The notes beneath the pieces were generated by a model, which was given only the letters and a program-made list of their open reading frames with translations, did no database searches and had not been told where the DNA came from. Positions 1 through 5,562 of a stretch of 9,589 bases of DNA are shown piece after piece; the first letter of the stretch is position 1, and the number at the start of each line of letters is the position of its first letter. The stretch comes from Gammaproteobacteria bacterium. Lineage in GTDB: Bacteria; Pseudomonadota; Gammaproteobacteria; Enterobacterales; Psychrobiaceae. The position numbers were made by a program, and so were the translations under genes. The stretch spans positions 1 to 9,589 of the forward strand of contig JABSRS010000110.1 of assembly GCA_013214885.1 (NCBI GenBank), in the 5' to 3' direction.

Positions 1-1346
1 AATTTATTGTTGGTATCACTGAGTTGCTCGGTGCGTTGTGCCACTAGTCGTTCAAGATTCTCTTGATGCTCTCGGAGTTGATGCTCTGTTTGGCGTTGTT
101 GTTTTTCTAGTGCTTGTTTCCTGATGGCGTTATCGCGGAAGACATCAATGGCTTGCGCCATTTGTCCCAACTCATCGTTACCTGTTAATCCGACATTTAC
201 TTCAAGATTACCAGCAGCTAGTTGTGAAATTGCTCTAGTGTGTTGGCTCAGCCGGTAAACAATACCGCGATATACCACTTTCCACATCACCCATATCACG
301 ACAAATAACGACAACACTACGGAGAGCAAGAAAATCGTCTTTGACCATGATACTAGCTTGCTATGTTGTTCACTGGTTTGTTGCGCCGATTGGGTACTAT
401 CTTTTATTAATGAAATAATATGCTGATTTAATTTAGTGAGTAGGATCGATATTTGCGTATTAAGTTGCCTGCTTTGTTCGTCGAGTTCGAGCGCAACTTG
501 TTGTTGGTTAAATAGATCGCCAATTGTTGCGAGTCGCTCAACGCTTGATCTTGCTTTGATTAGCCGTTGTGGATCGGCAATCGAACCAATCAGCTGAGTG
601 ATAATTGTTAAATGATATTGCTGCTGTTTAATTAGCCTGTCTATTTGAGAGCCTTGATTAGAGCTGCTAGCTTGACTAATTAATTGACTTAGCTGAGACG
701 TTTGTTGCTCGAGCGCAAACATCTTATCGAGCTGGTTTAGATCTTGTTCAATGATTGCATCAAGCGTGCGATTGACCTGGGCACTATTGTTTGTTTGGTT
801 GATGGCATCGTATAGCCCGCTTAGTCTAACTTGGGCAAACGTATTGGCATTAGCAATTTGAGATCTAGACAGGCTTAAAATATCGGAAATGGCATTGTTT
901 ATTTGGCGAGATAACTTACTAATATATCGCTGACGATCGATGTGTTGTTTAGCGTAACTATCAAGTAGACTAATTTTTTTGGTGATTTTCTCATTACTCT
1001 GATTAAGGATCGCCAAGCCTTGACTCGAATGTTCTAACTGACTTAACGACTGGAGTTTTTGTCTGATGCTTAAATCGAGTTTATCCAAGGTGTGCCGATG
1101 TTGTTGGCGTTGAGTTTGATCTGTTGCGCCTTGGAGCAAGGAAGTCGTATGGGTAATTTGCAAGCTAATGTTGGCTAACTCGCGGGCACTGGTTAGGCTG
1201 GGGATTGTTTGCCTACTAATATACTCACCAGTATTGGCAATCATATTTAAGCTGTTCCAAGAAATTAGGCTAACAAATAGTAGCAAGCCAGTAATAAAAC
1301 TAAAGGCAAATAATAGCTTGTTACCTATACTTTGGTGAAACTGCAA
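1..1346 (-). CDS. torS: TorS, TMAO sensor histidine kinase (N-terminal 448 residues, runs off the left edge)
   Basis: This is the inner-membrane hybrid sensor kinase that, with TorT, detects periplasmic TMAO and phosphorylates TorR. The frame is open from a TTG at 1346 to the window edge. Visible parts: a first membrane segment at about residues 11-30; a long periplasmic, Gln/Leu/Ser-rich helical sensor region (about 31-335); a second membrane segment (about 337-356); a HAMP linker (about 357-409) with the typical GNDELGQMA signature; then a charged coiled coil (about 410-448) that normally leads into the HisKA domain. The kinase, receiver and HPt domains expected for TorS lie outside the window. 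TTG is chosen because an in-frame TAG lies four codons upstream, GGGAG sits 6 nt before it, and the next in-frame ATG (residue 35) would remove the first membrane segment. The assignment rests on the architecture plus divergence from torT, as in E. coli. Confidence 0.9.
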   Translation of the reverse strand, partial: MQFHQSIGNKLLFAFSFITGLLLFVSLISWNSLNMIANTGEYISRQTIPSLTSARELANISLQITHTTSLLQGATDQTQRQQHRHTLDKLDLSIRQKLQSLSQLEHSSQGLAILNQSNEKITKKISLLDSYAKQHIDRQRYISKLSRQINNAISDILSLSRSQIANANTFAQVRLSGLYDAINQTNNSAQVNRTLDAIIEQDLNQLDKMFALEQQTSQLSQLISQASSSNQGSQIDRLIKQQQYHLTIITQLIGSIADPQRLIKARSSVERLATIGDLFNQQQVALELDEQSRQLNTQISILLTKLNQHIISLIKDSTQSAQQTSEQHSKLVSWSKTIFLLSVVLSLFVVIWVMWKVVYRGIVYRLSQHTRAISQLAAGNLEVNVGLTGNDELGQMAQAIDVFRDNAIRKQALEKQQRQTEHQLREHQENLERLVAQRTEQLSDTNNK

Positions 1347-1352
1347 TGTAAG

Positions 1353-1357
1353 CTCCC
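1353..1357 (-). promoter_or_regulatory. Ribosome binding site deciding the TTG start of torS
   Basis: GGGAG on the minus strand lies 6 nt upstream of the TTG at 1346. No ATG or GTG is available between the upstream in-frame stop and the first membrane segment, so this site supports a TTG start. Confidence 0.6.
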
Positions 1358-1372
1358 ACTATCTTTTACGTC

Positions 1373-1377
1373 AAGGA
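1373..1377 (+). promoter_or_regulatory. Ribosome binding site deciding the TTG start of torT
   Basis: AAGGA ends 7 nt before the TTG at 1385. The signal peptide begins directly at this TTG, and an in-frame TAA at 1349-1351 with no ATG or GTG after it excludes a longer start. Confidence 0.6.
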
Positions 1378-1384
1378 TCATAAC

Positions 1385-2371
1385 TTGAAACCGCTTATTT
1401 TACTGTTGTTACTTGGGGGTATCTTACCAGTCCATGCTGCTTCATCACAGGATAAATCTTGGCGTTTGTGCGCACTCTATCCGCACCTCAAAGACTCGTA
1501 TTGGCTGAGCATAAATTTTGGCATGATAAAGCAGGCGAAACAAAGAGCGGTCGAATTAAAAGTGTTGGAGGCTGGTGGTTATGACAATAGCGAAAACCAG
1601 TGGTCACAAATAGAAAGCTGCAAAAAATGGGGAGCTGACGCCATTTTGGTTGGTTCGGTATATTTTGATTCTTTAAGCGAACAACTAGAATTAGTTAACC
1701 AATACATACCATTATTTGGCTTGGTCAATGAGTTATCAACCCTAAAGCTGACGGCCAGCACTGGCGTATCGTGGTATAAAATGGGATATAAATTGGGGCA
1801 TTACTTAGCCGAACGTCATCCAACTGGCACGCCAAAAGTTAGCCTAGCCTGGCTACCTGGTCCCAAAGGCGGTGGCGGCAGTCTGCAAGCAACTGCTGGG
1901 TTAAAAGACGCAATTGCCAACAGTAGTGTTGAATTAGTGGCGGTTAAATACGGCTTAAATGAAAAAATAGCCCAGTTTTCATTGATTAGAACATTGCTAA
2001 CTCAGTATCCGAGGATTGATTATTTAGCGGGCAATGCCGTGATGGCTGAAATGGCCATTAGTGAGGTGGCCACGATGGCACAAGGCCATCGTCCTAAAAT
2101 TTTAAGCCATTATTTAAGCCATGGTGTGTATCGCGGCATTCGTCGTGGCAAAATATTGATGGCTAACTCAGATCAAATGGTGTTGCAAGGGGTGATGGCT
2201 ATCGATCAGGTGGTTGATTTTCTTGATGGTAATGATTTTGAACTGCAACAAGGACCGCAAATTATAACCTTGGATCGAGCTAAGCTTGGCAACATCGATA
2301 TTGAACAATCATTGTCGCCAAGCTATTTTAAGCCTCAGTATAGCGTTGGATTAACTCATTCAATTAAGTAA
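1385..2371 (+). CDS. torT: TorT, periplasmic TMAO-binding protein of the Tor sensory system
   Basis: A 328-residue periplasmic protein of the type I (LacI/ribose-binding-like) fold family that binds TMAO and works as the detection partner of the TorS sensor domain. The N-terminus is a clear Sec signal peptide: MK, a Leu/Ile-rich core, then cleavage near VHA-A (residues 16-19). The mature part has binding-protein features such as the SYWLSINFGM stretch near the N-terminus, a WGADAILVGSV strand-turn and a Gly-rich loop around residue 158. The length is close to that of E. coli TorT. It starts at TTG with a good ribosome binding site. It is divergent from torS (38 bp between start codons), so its promoter must lie largely inside the torS 5' end; TATACT at 1326-1331 is a possible -10 without a good -35. 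Its stop is 5 bp from that of torR, tail to tail. The assignment is secure from sequence flavour and gene order. Confidence 0.92.
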   Translation: MKPLILLLLLGGILPVHAASSQDKSWRLCALYPHLKDSYWLSINFGMIKQAKQRAVELKVLEAGGYDNSENQWSQIESCKKWGADAILVGSVYFDSLSEQLELVNQYIPLFGLVNELSTLKLTASTGVSWYKMGYKLGHYLAERHPTGTPKVSLAWLPGPKGGGGSLQATAGLKDAIANSSVELVAVKYGLNEKIAQFSLIRTLLTQYPRIDYLAGNAVMAEMAISEVATMAQGHRPKILSHYLSHGVYRGIRRGKILMANSDQMVLQGVMAIDQVVDFLDGNDFELQQGPQIITLDRAKLGNIDIEQSLSPSYFKPQYSVGLTHSIK

Positions 2372-2376
2372 GTCAG

Positions 2377-3096
2377 CTAACTAAGTTCGGCGGCAAATAA
2401 ATAGCCTTCGCCATGGACCGTAACGAAGTATTGTGGATCTTTGGGATCTAACTCTATTTTGCTGCGCAGGCGACGAATTAAGACATCAATGGTCCGATCG
2501 TTTGGATCGTCGACTCGGTGATCGATTAGATTAAGCAAACGGTCTCGGCTTAGCACGCGGCCAGGATGCGCGATAAATGCAACTAAAATCTCATACTCAG
2601 CCTTTGTTAGTTTGACCACGTTACCATCGTTAGATAACTTGCGCCGTGGAATATCAAAGCGCCACGGGCCAAAGTAAAAAGCATCATCGTCAACTTGCTC
2701 TTGATTGACGACTTCATTTTTAGCCAAAGAAACCCGCCATAATAAATTTTTAACCCGAACCAGTAACTCCCTTAACTCAAATGGTTTAGTGACGTAATCA
2801 TCAGCGCCCATTTCTAGACCGACAATTTTGTCAATCGTGTCGGTTCTGCCTGTGACTAAAATAATGCCGACATTAGATTGCGCTCTGAGCTTGCGGGTTA
2901 TCACCAAGCCATCTTCGCCAGGTAAGTTGATATCAAGCATCACCAAATCAATGGGGTGCTGCGCCATAATGGCATCTAGTTGATCTTTATTTTGAGCTTC
3001 ACTGACTTGATAGCCTTCATGCTGAAAATAGCCAACCAGTTTGGCGCGGGTTATCGCCTCGTCTTCGACCACTAAGATGTGCTTGTTCTTCACCAT
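2377..3096 (-). CDS. torR: TorR, OmpR/PhoB-family response regulator of the tor genes
   Basis: DNA-binding response regulator that receives phosphate from TorS and activates tor promoters. It has 239 residues, normal for the family. The receiver domain (about 5-120) has the acidic pocket E11/D12, phospho-acceptor D55 in VMLDINLPGEDG, T82 and K104 in YVTKPFELRE. A winged-helix domain (about 140-237) carries the LTKAEYEIL start, the recognition-helix region DRTIDVLIRRLRSKI and the terminal VHGEGYLF hairpin. ATG at 3096 has AAGGA only 3 nt upstream; the next codon is GTG and would give 6 nt spacing, so translation may begin one codon later. The gene is divergent from torF. A candidate torR promoter (TTGCCT, 17 bp, AATAAA; 3160-3132 on the minus strand) spans the distal tor box, which would allow autorepression as known in E. 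coli. That promoter is my inference and is weak. Confidence 0.95.
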   Translation of the reverse strand: MVKNKHILVVEDEAITRAKLVGYFQHEGYQVSEAQNKDQLDAIMAQHPIDLVMLDINLPGEDGLVITRKLRAQSNVGIILVTGRTDTIDKIVGLEMGADDYVTKPFELRELLVRVKNLLWRVSLAKNEVVNQEQVDDDAFYFGPWRFDIPRRKLSNDGNVVKLTKAEYEILVAFIAHPGRVLSRDRLLNLIDHRVDDPNDRTIDVLIRRLRSKIELDPKDPQYFVTVHGEGYLFAAELS

Positions 3097-3140
3097 TATT
3101 CCTTTTTAAGTCGCATTTAAATGACATATTCTTTATTAAG

Positions 3141-3150
3141 CTGTTCATCT
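3141..3150 (+). promoter_or_regulatory. tor box 1 upstream of torF (TorR operator)
   Basis: CTGTTCATCT matches the E. coli tor box consensus CTGTTCATAT at 9 of 10 positions. It lies in the torR-torF divergent intergenic region, 22 bp (start to start) upstream of a second box in the same orientation. Confidence 0.75.
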
Positions 3151-3157
3151 ACATAGG

Positions 3158-3186
3158 CAATGCTGTTCACATTTTATTTTTACAAT
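3158..3186 (+). promoter_or_regulatory. Predicted TorR-dependent promoter of torF
   Basis: TACAAT at 3181-3186 is a good -10. The hexamer 17 bp upstream (CAATGC, 3158-3163) is a poor -35, as expected for an activator-dependent promoter. The same arrangement recurs upstream of torE. It would give a leader of roughly 50 nt before the torF ATG. Confidence 0.5.
3163..3172 (+). promoter_or_regulatory. tor box 2 upstream of torF (TorR operator)
   Basis: CTGTTCACAT matches the tor box consensus at 9 of 10 positions. It ends 8 bp before the TACAAT -10 candidate, so bound TorR would touch or cover the -35 region. Confidence 0.75.
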
Positions 3187-3240
3187 GAAGTTATTGAAAT
3201 GTCCTTCAATAATTTTTTTGTATCCATGGAGTGTTTTACT

Positions 3241-3990
3241 ATGAAAAAAGCAATCAGTTTACTCGCTGCAAGCATTGTACTATCAACTGCGGTATCTGCA
3301 AATGCACAACAATCGAATGAGCAACTTTTCGGTGGCAATTTTTCTGGCTCAATCAAAATTGCCTCTGACTATGTATTTCGAGGAGAGTCTGAAGTCGTCG
3401 ATGGTGAAATCCCTGCTGTCCAGGGATCATTTACCTGGACCCACCAAGATGGCGCTTATGTTGGTTTATTTTCGTCAACTAATAAATTTGCTTCAACGCC
3501 CGATATTTATGCTGTTGTTGGACCCTATATTGGCAAAGCAGGGCAGCTGACCGATAGTGGTATTAACTACAATATTATGGTGTTTCATTATATGTATCCA
3601 GGTGCTGATAACCTTGATTACACCGAATTATGGATTAAAGCCAGTAAGCAGTTCGGTAAGGTAAACCTAGAACTTGAAGTGACTCCGACCTTAAATGAAT
3701 GGTTTGGTATTGACGGCTGGTACGGTGTTAACTACGCGATTCATCCAAGCACAACGTTTGACAATGGTATTAGTTTATCTGGTTCTGTTGGTTATCAAGA
3801 GTTATCAGGTAACGGTGCTCAAGGTTGGACTCACTGGAATCTAGGTGTTAGCAAAGATTTCCATGGTTTAAATATCGATGTTCGTTATCACGACACCAAT
3901 GTCGATGCTAGTCATAAGGTCTATGGCTCGGCCGATGGTCAGAAAATATTTAATCAACGCTTAGTCTTTAGTGTTAGTAAAAGCTTTTAA
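3241..3990 (+). CDS. torF: TorF-like predicted outer-membrane protein, Gcw_chp (TIGR02001) family
   Basis: A 249-residue exported protein resembling the proteobacterial Gcw_chp family, whose biochemical role is not established; a member named TorF is a TorR target in Shewanella (from memory). Residues 1-22 form a Sec signal peptide (MKKA, hydrophobic core, cleavage after ANA). The mature start GNFSGSIKIASDYVFRGES and the AVQGSFTW and YVGLFSS stretches are family-like. Alternating hydrophobic/polar segments and a C-terminal Phe (VFSVSKSF) fit an outer-membrane beta barrel, so a channel or structural role is plausible but inferred. ATG at 3241 is chosen because the signal peptide begins there and GGAG ends 9 nt upstream. 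The frame stays open back to an ATG at 3160, but that start would overlap tor box 2 and the promoter. The gene forms its own unit between a tor-box promoter and an intrinsic terminator. Confidence 0.8.
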   Translation: MKKAISLLAASIVLSTAVSANAQQSNEQLFGGNFSGSIKIASDYVFRGESEVVDGEIPAVQGSFTWTHQDGAYVGLFSSTNKFASTPDIYAVVGPYIGKAGQLTDSGINYNIMVFHYMYPGADNLDYTELWIKASKQFGKVNLELEVTPTLNEWFGIDGWYGVNYAIHPSTTFDNGISLSGSVGYQELSGNGAQGWTHWNLGVSKDFHGLNIDVRYHDTNVDASHKVYGSADGQKIFNQRLVFSVSKSF

Positions 3991-4026
3991 TCTACATCTC
4001 CTGACTTGCAACGTCGTTGTTGCTTT

Positions 4027-4057
4027 GGGCAAGCCACCTTTAGCTTGCCCATTTTTA
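4027..4057 (+). terminator. Rho-independent terminator of torF
   Basis: Perfect 8-bp stem GGGCAAGC (4027-4034) with GCTTGCCC (4043-4050), extendable by one T-A pair, with an 8-nt loop and followed by ATTTTTA. It lies 37 bp after the torF stop and upstream of the torE tor boxes, separating the two transcription units. Confidence 0.9.
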
Positions 4058-4062
4058 CACAT

Positions 4063-4072
4063 TTCTTCACAT
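4063..4072 (+). promoter_or_regulatory. Possible degenerate tor box upstream of torE
   Basis: TTCTTCACAT matches the tor box consensus at 7 of 10 positions. It starts exactly 11 bp before the next box in the same orientation, consistent with helically phased TorR sites. Weak on its own. Confidence 0.35.
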
Positions 4073-4073
4073 C

Positions 4074-4083
4074 CTGTTCATTG
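4074..4083 (+). promoter_or_regulatory. tor box upstream of torE (distal main box)
   Basis: CTGTTCATTG matches the consensus CTGTTCATAT at 8 of 10 positions, including the whole CTGTTCAT core. It starts 22 bp upstream of the proximal box, the same spacing as in the torF promoter. Confidence 0.7.
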
Positions 4084-4090
4084 CTAGTGC

Positions 4091-4119
4091 CAATGTTATT
4101 CACATCATCTGATTATAGT
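4091..4119 (+). promoter_or_regulatory. Predicted TorR-dependent promoter of torECAD
   Basis: TATAGT at 4114-4119 is the -10 candidate. CAATGT at 4091-4096, 17 bp upstream, occupies the -35 position and is far from TTGACA, so activation by TorR on the overlapping box is expected. The leader to the torE ATG would be about 35 nt. Confidence 0.5.
4096..4105 (+). promoter_or_regulatory. tor box upstream of torE (proximal)
   Basis: TTATTCACAT matches the consensus at 7 of 10 positions. It shares TTCACAT and a preceding CAATG with the proximal torF box, and ends 8 bp before the -10 candidate. Confidence 0.6.
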
Positions 4120-4159
4120 GATGTCATCAAATCAATTTTTAAATTAGGAGGCCGCAACC

Positions 4160-4330
4160 ATGGCAAAGCTAACCAGTTCAGGCGAGGCAAAAAAAATCAA
4201 AGGCGATGAACTCAAAGCATTGGGTTTTATTATCGTGGTTTTATTTCCGATGTTAAGTATTTTCAGTATTGGCGCCTACGGTTTCATTATCTGGATGATT
4301 CAAGCATTTGGTGGCTCGGTCGGACACTAA
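4160..4330 (+). CDS. torE: TorE, small membrane protein of the NapE/TorE family
   Basis: A 56-residue protein. It has a charged, Lys-rich cytoplasmic-looking head (residues 1-19) and one or two closely packed hydrophobic stretches covering about residues 21-50 (LGFIIVVLFPMLSIFSIGAY, then GFIIWMIQAFGG). This is the usual form of NapE/TorE proteins, which accompany periplasmic nitrate or TMAO reductases and whose role is unclear. ATG at 4160 is preceded by a full AGGAGG 8 nt upstream. It is the first gene of the torECAD operon, 39 bp before torC. It overlaps a longer out-of-frame ORF (4006-4209) that lacks a ribosome binding site and covers the terminator and tor boxes, so that one is spurious. 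TorE is found with TorC in Shewanella but not in the E. coli torCAD operon. Confidence 0.87.
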   Translation: MAKLTSSGEAKKIKGDELKALGFIIVVLFPMLSIFSIGAYGFIIWMIQAFGGSVGH

Positions 4331-4369
4331 AATTTCAATTTTAATAAAAAAATCAATGAGGATGAGTTT

Positions 4370-5548
4370 ATGAGATGGCTAATTAATCTCTGGAAAACGC
4401 TAAATAAACCAGCACAATATTTAACGTTAGGCGCAGTGAGTGTTACCGCTTTTTTAATGGGCGTGATTTTTTGGGGCGGTTTTAATACCGTGTTAGAAGC
4501 CACTAATACTGAAGAGTTTTGTATCAGTTGTCATAGTATGCAAAGCAAACCATATCAAGAATTACAAAAAACCGTGCATTGGTCTAATCATTCTGGGGTG
4601 CGAGCGACCTGTCCTGATTGCCATGTTCCTCATAACTGGAGCCGAAAAATAGCGCGCAAAATCGAGGCATCGAGTGATGTCTGGGGTTGGTTGTTTAATA
4701 CAGTTAATACCTCTGAAAAATTCGAAGACAAACGACTTGAGATGGCAACTCGCGAATGGGGACGATTCGAGCGTGATGACTCCCTAGCCTGTAAGGGTTG
4801 TCACGACTACAAATCAATGAAATGGGACAGCATGTCGAAACTGGCGCAAAAACAAATGAAACGTGCGGCAGAAAGAGATCAAAGCTGTGTCGATTGCCAT
4901 AAGGGCATCGCCCATACCTTGCCCGATATTGGCACCGCCCGCGCACCCGAACTTATTGCCGAAGTTGGCACGGGCCCGAGCAAGTTTGACGATAATGCCA
5001 TTTACTTTAGTTCATTAACTAAACCGATCTATCTCAATGAGCGCACCGACGTTGAAGCGGGCACGCTTAATATCGCCACTAAAGTAACAATATTAGCAAC
5101 TAAGGGGTCTCGGATTAAAATTGCGATTGCTGGCTGGCGAAAAAAGATGGGCGCGGGACGGGTAGTTTATCTTGATTTCGGGATTAACATGCTGCTGGTA
5201 CAACTTGAAAAGTTTGCGGCATTAGAAGACGGCGTAATTGTTGGTTTTGAACAAAAAGAAGATGATTTAACTGGCCTTAAGTGGCAGCGAGTTGAAGTTG
5301 AAGTCTGGACTGATGCCGATTACCTCATTGACCAGCAACAACCGTTATGGGATTACGCCCGTACGACATTCCGCAGCAGTTGTAGTGTTTGTCACTCACA
5401 ACCAGATGAAGCCCATTTCGATGCCAACACTTGGCCTGGAATGTTCCAAGGGATGATTGCTTTTGTCGATATGGATCAAGATACCCAAGCGCTGGTTCAA
5501 AAATACCTCCAGCAACATTCATCAACTTTCGTTAAAGAAAAGCACTAA
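4370..5548 (+). CDS. torC: TorC, membrane-anchored pentaheme c-type cytochrome
   Basis: Electron donor to TorA: it takes electrons from menaquinol in the inner membrane and passes them to the periplasmic reductase. It has 392 residues. A single N-terminal anchor (about 17-37) is not cleaved. Five CxxCH heme sites are present: C51-H55, C81-H85, C141-H145, C173-H177 and, after a long spacer, C338-H342. The first four with the anchor form the NapC/NirT-type domain (to about 185). The C-terminal domain (about 190-392) with the fifth heme is the TorC-specific part that contacts TorA; in E. coli apo-TorC also feeds back on TorS. ATG at 4370 has GAGGA 7 nt upstream. It lies in the operon 14 bp before torA. 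All five heme motifs are intact. Confidence 0.96.
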   Translation: MRWLINLWKTLNKPAQYLTLGAVSVTAFLMGVIFWGGFNTVLEATNTEEFCISCHSMQSKPYQELQKTVHWSNHSGVRATCPDCHVPHNWSRKIARKIEASSDVWGWLFNTVNTSEKFEDKRLEMATREWGRFERDDSLACKGCHDYKSMKWDSMSKLAQKQMKRAAERDQSCVDCHKGIAHTLPDIGTARAPELIAEVGTGPSKFDDNAIYFSSLTKPIYLNERTDVEAGTLNIATKVTILATKGSRIKIAIAGWRKKMGAGRVVYLDFGINMLLVQLEKFAALEDGVIVGFEQKEDDLTGLKWQRVEVEVWTDADYLIDQQQPLWDYARTTFRSSCSVCHSQPDEAHFDANTWPGMFQGMIAFVDMDQDTQALVQKYLQQHSSTFVKEKH

Positions 5549-5562
5549 AGGAGCAGGGTAAA

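Noticed and set aside
1252..1261. tor box-like CTGTTCCAAG inside torS, upstream of torT
   Set aside because: Only 7 of 10 matches, lacks the CAT part of the core, has no partner box at 22 bp, and lies in coding sequence where such matches occur by chance.
1369..1374. TTGACG on the minus strand as a -35 for torS
   Set aside because: The matching -10 position (TTACAT) would fall on the torS start codon, placing transcription start inside the gene, and it matches TATAAT at only 3 of 6 positions.
3160..3240. Upstream in-frame ATG extending torF by 27 residues
   Set aside because: The extension overlaps tor box 2 and the -10 region, has no ribosome binding site, and would bury the signal peptide inside the protein.
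4006..4209. 67-codon ORF upstream of and overlapping torE
   Set aside because: It translates the torF terminator and the tor boxes, lacks a ribosome binding site, and overlaps the well-supported torE in another frame.
4328..4343. AT-only inverted repeat TAAAATT/AATTTTA between torE and torC
   Set aside because: Seven A/T pairs around a 2-nt centre make a very weak hairpin, and a terminator inside the torECAD operon would make no sense; a processing site is possible but unsupported.
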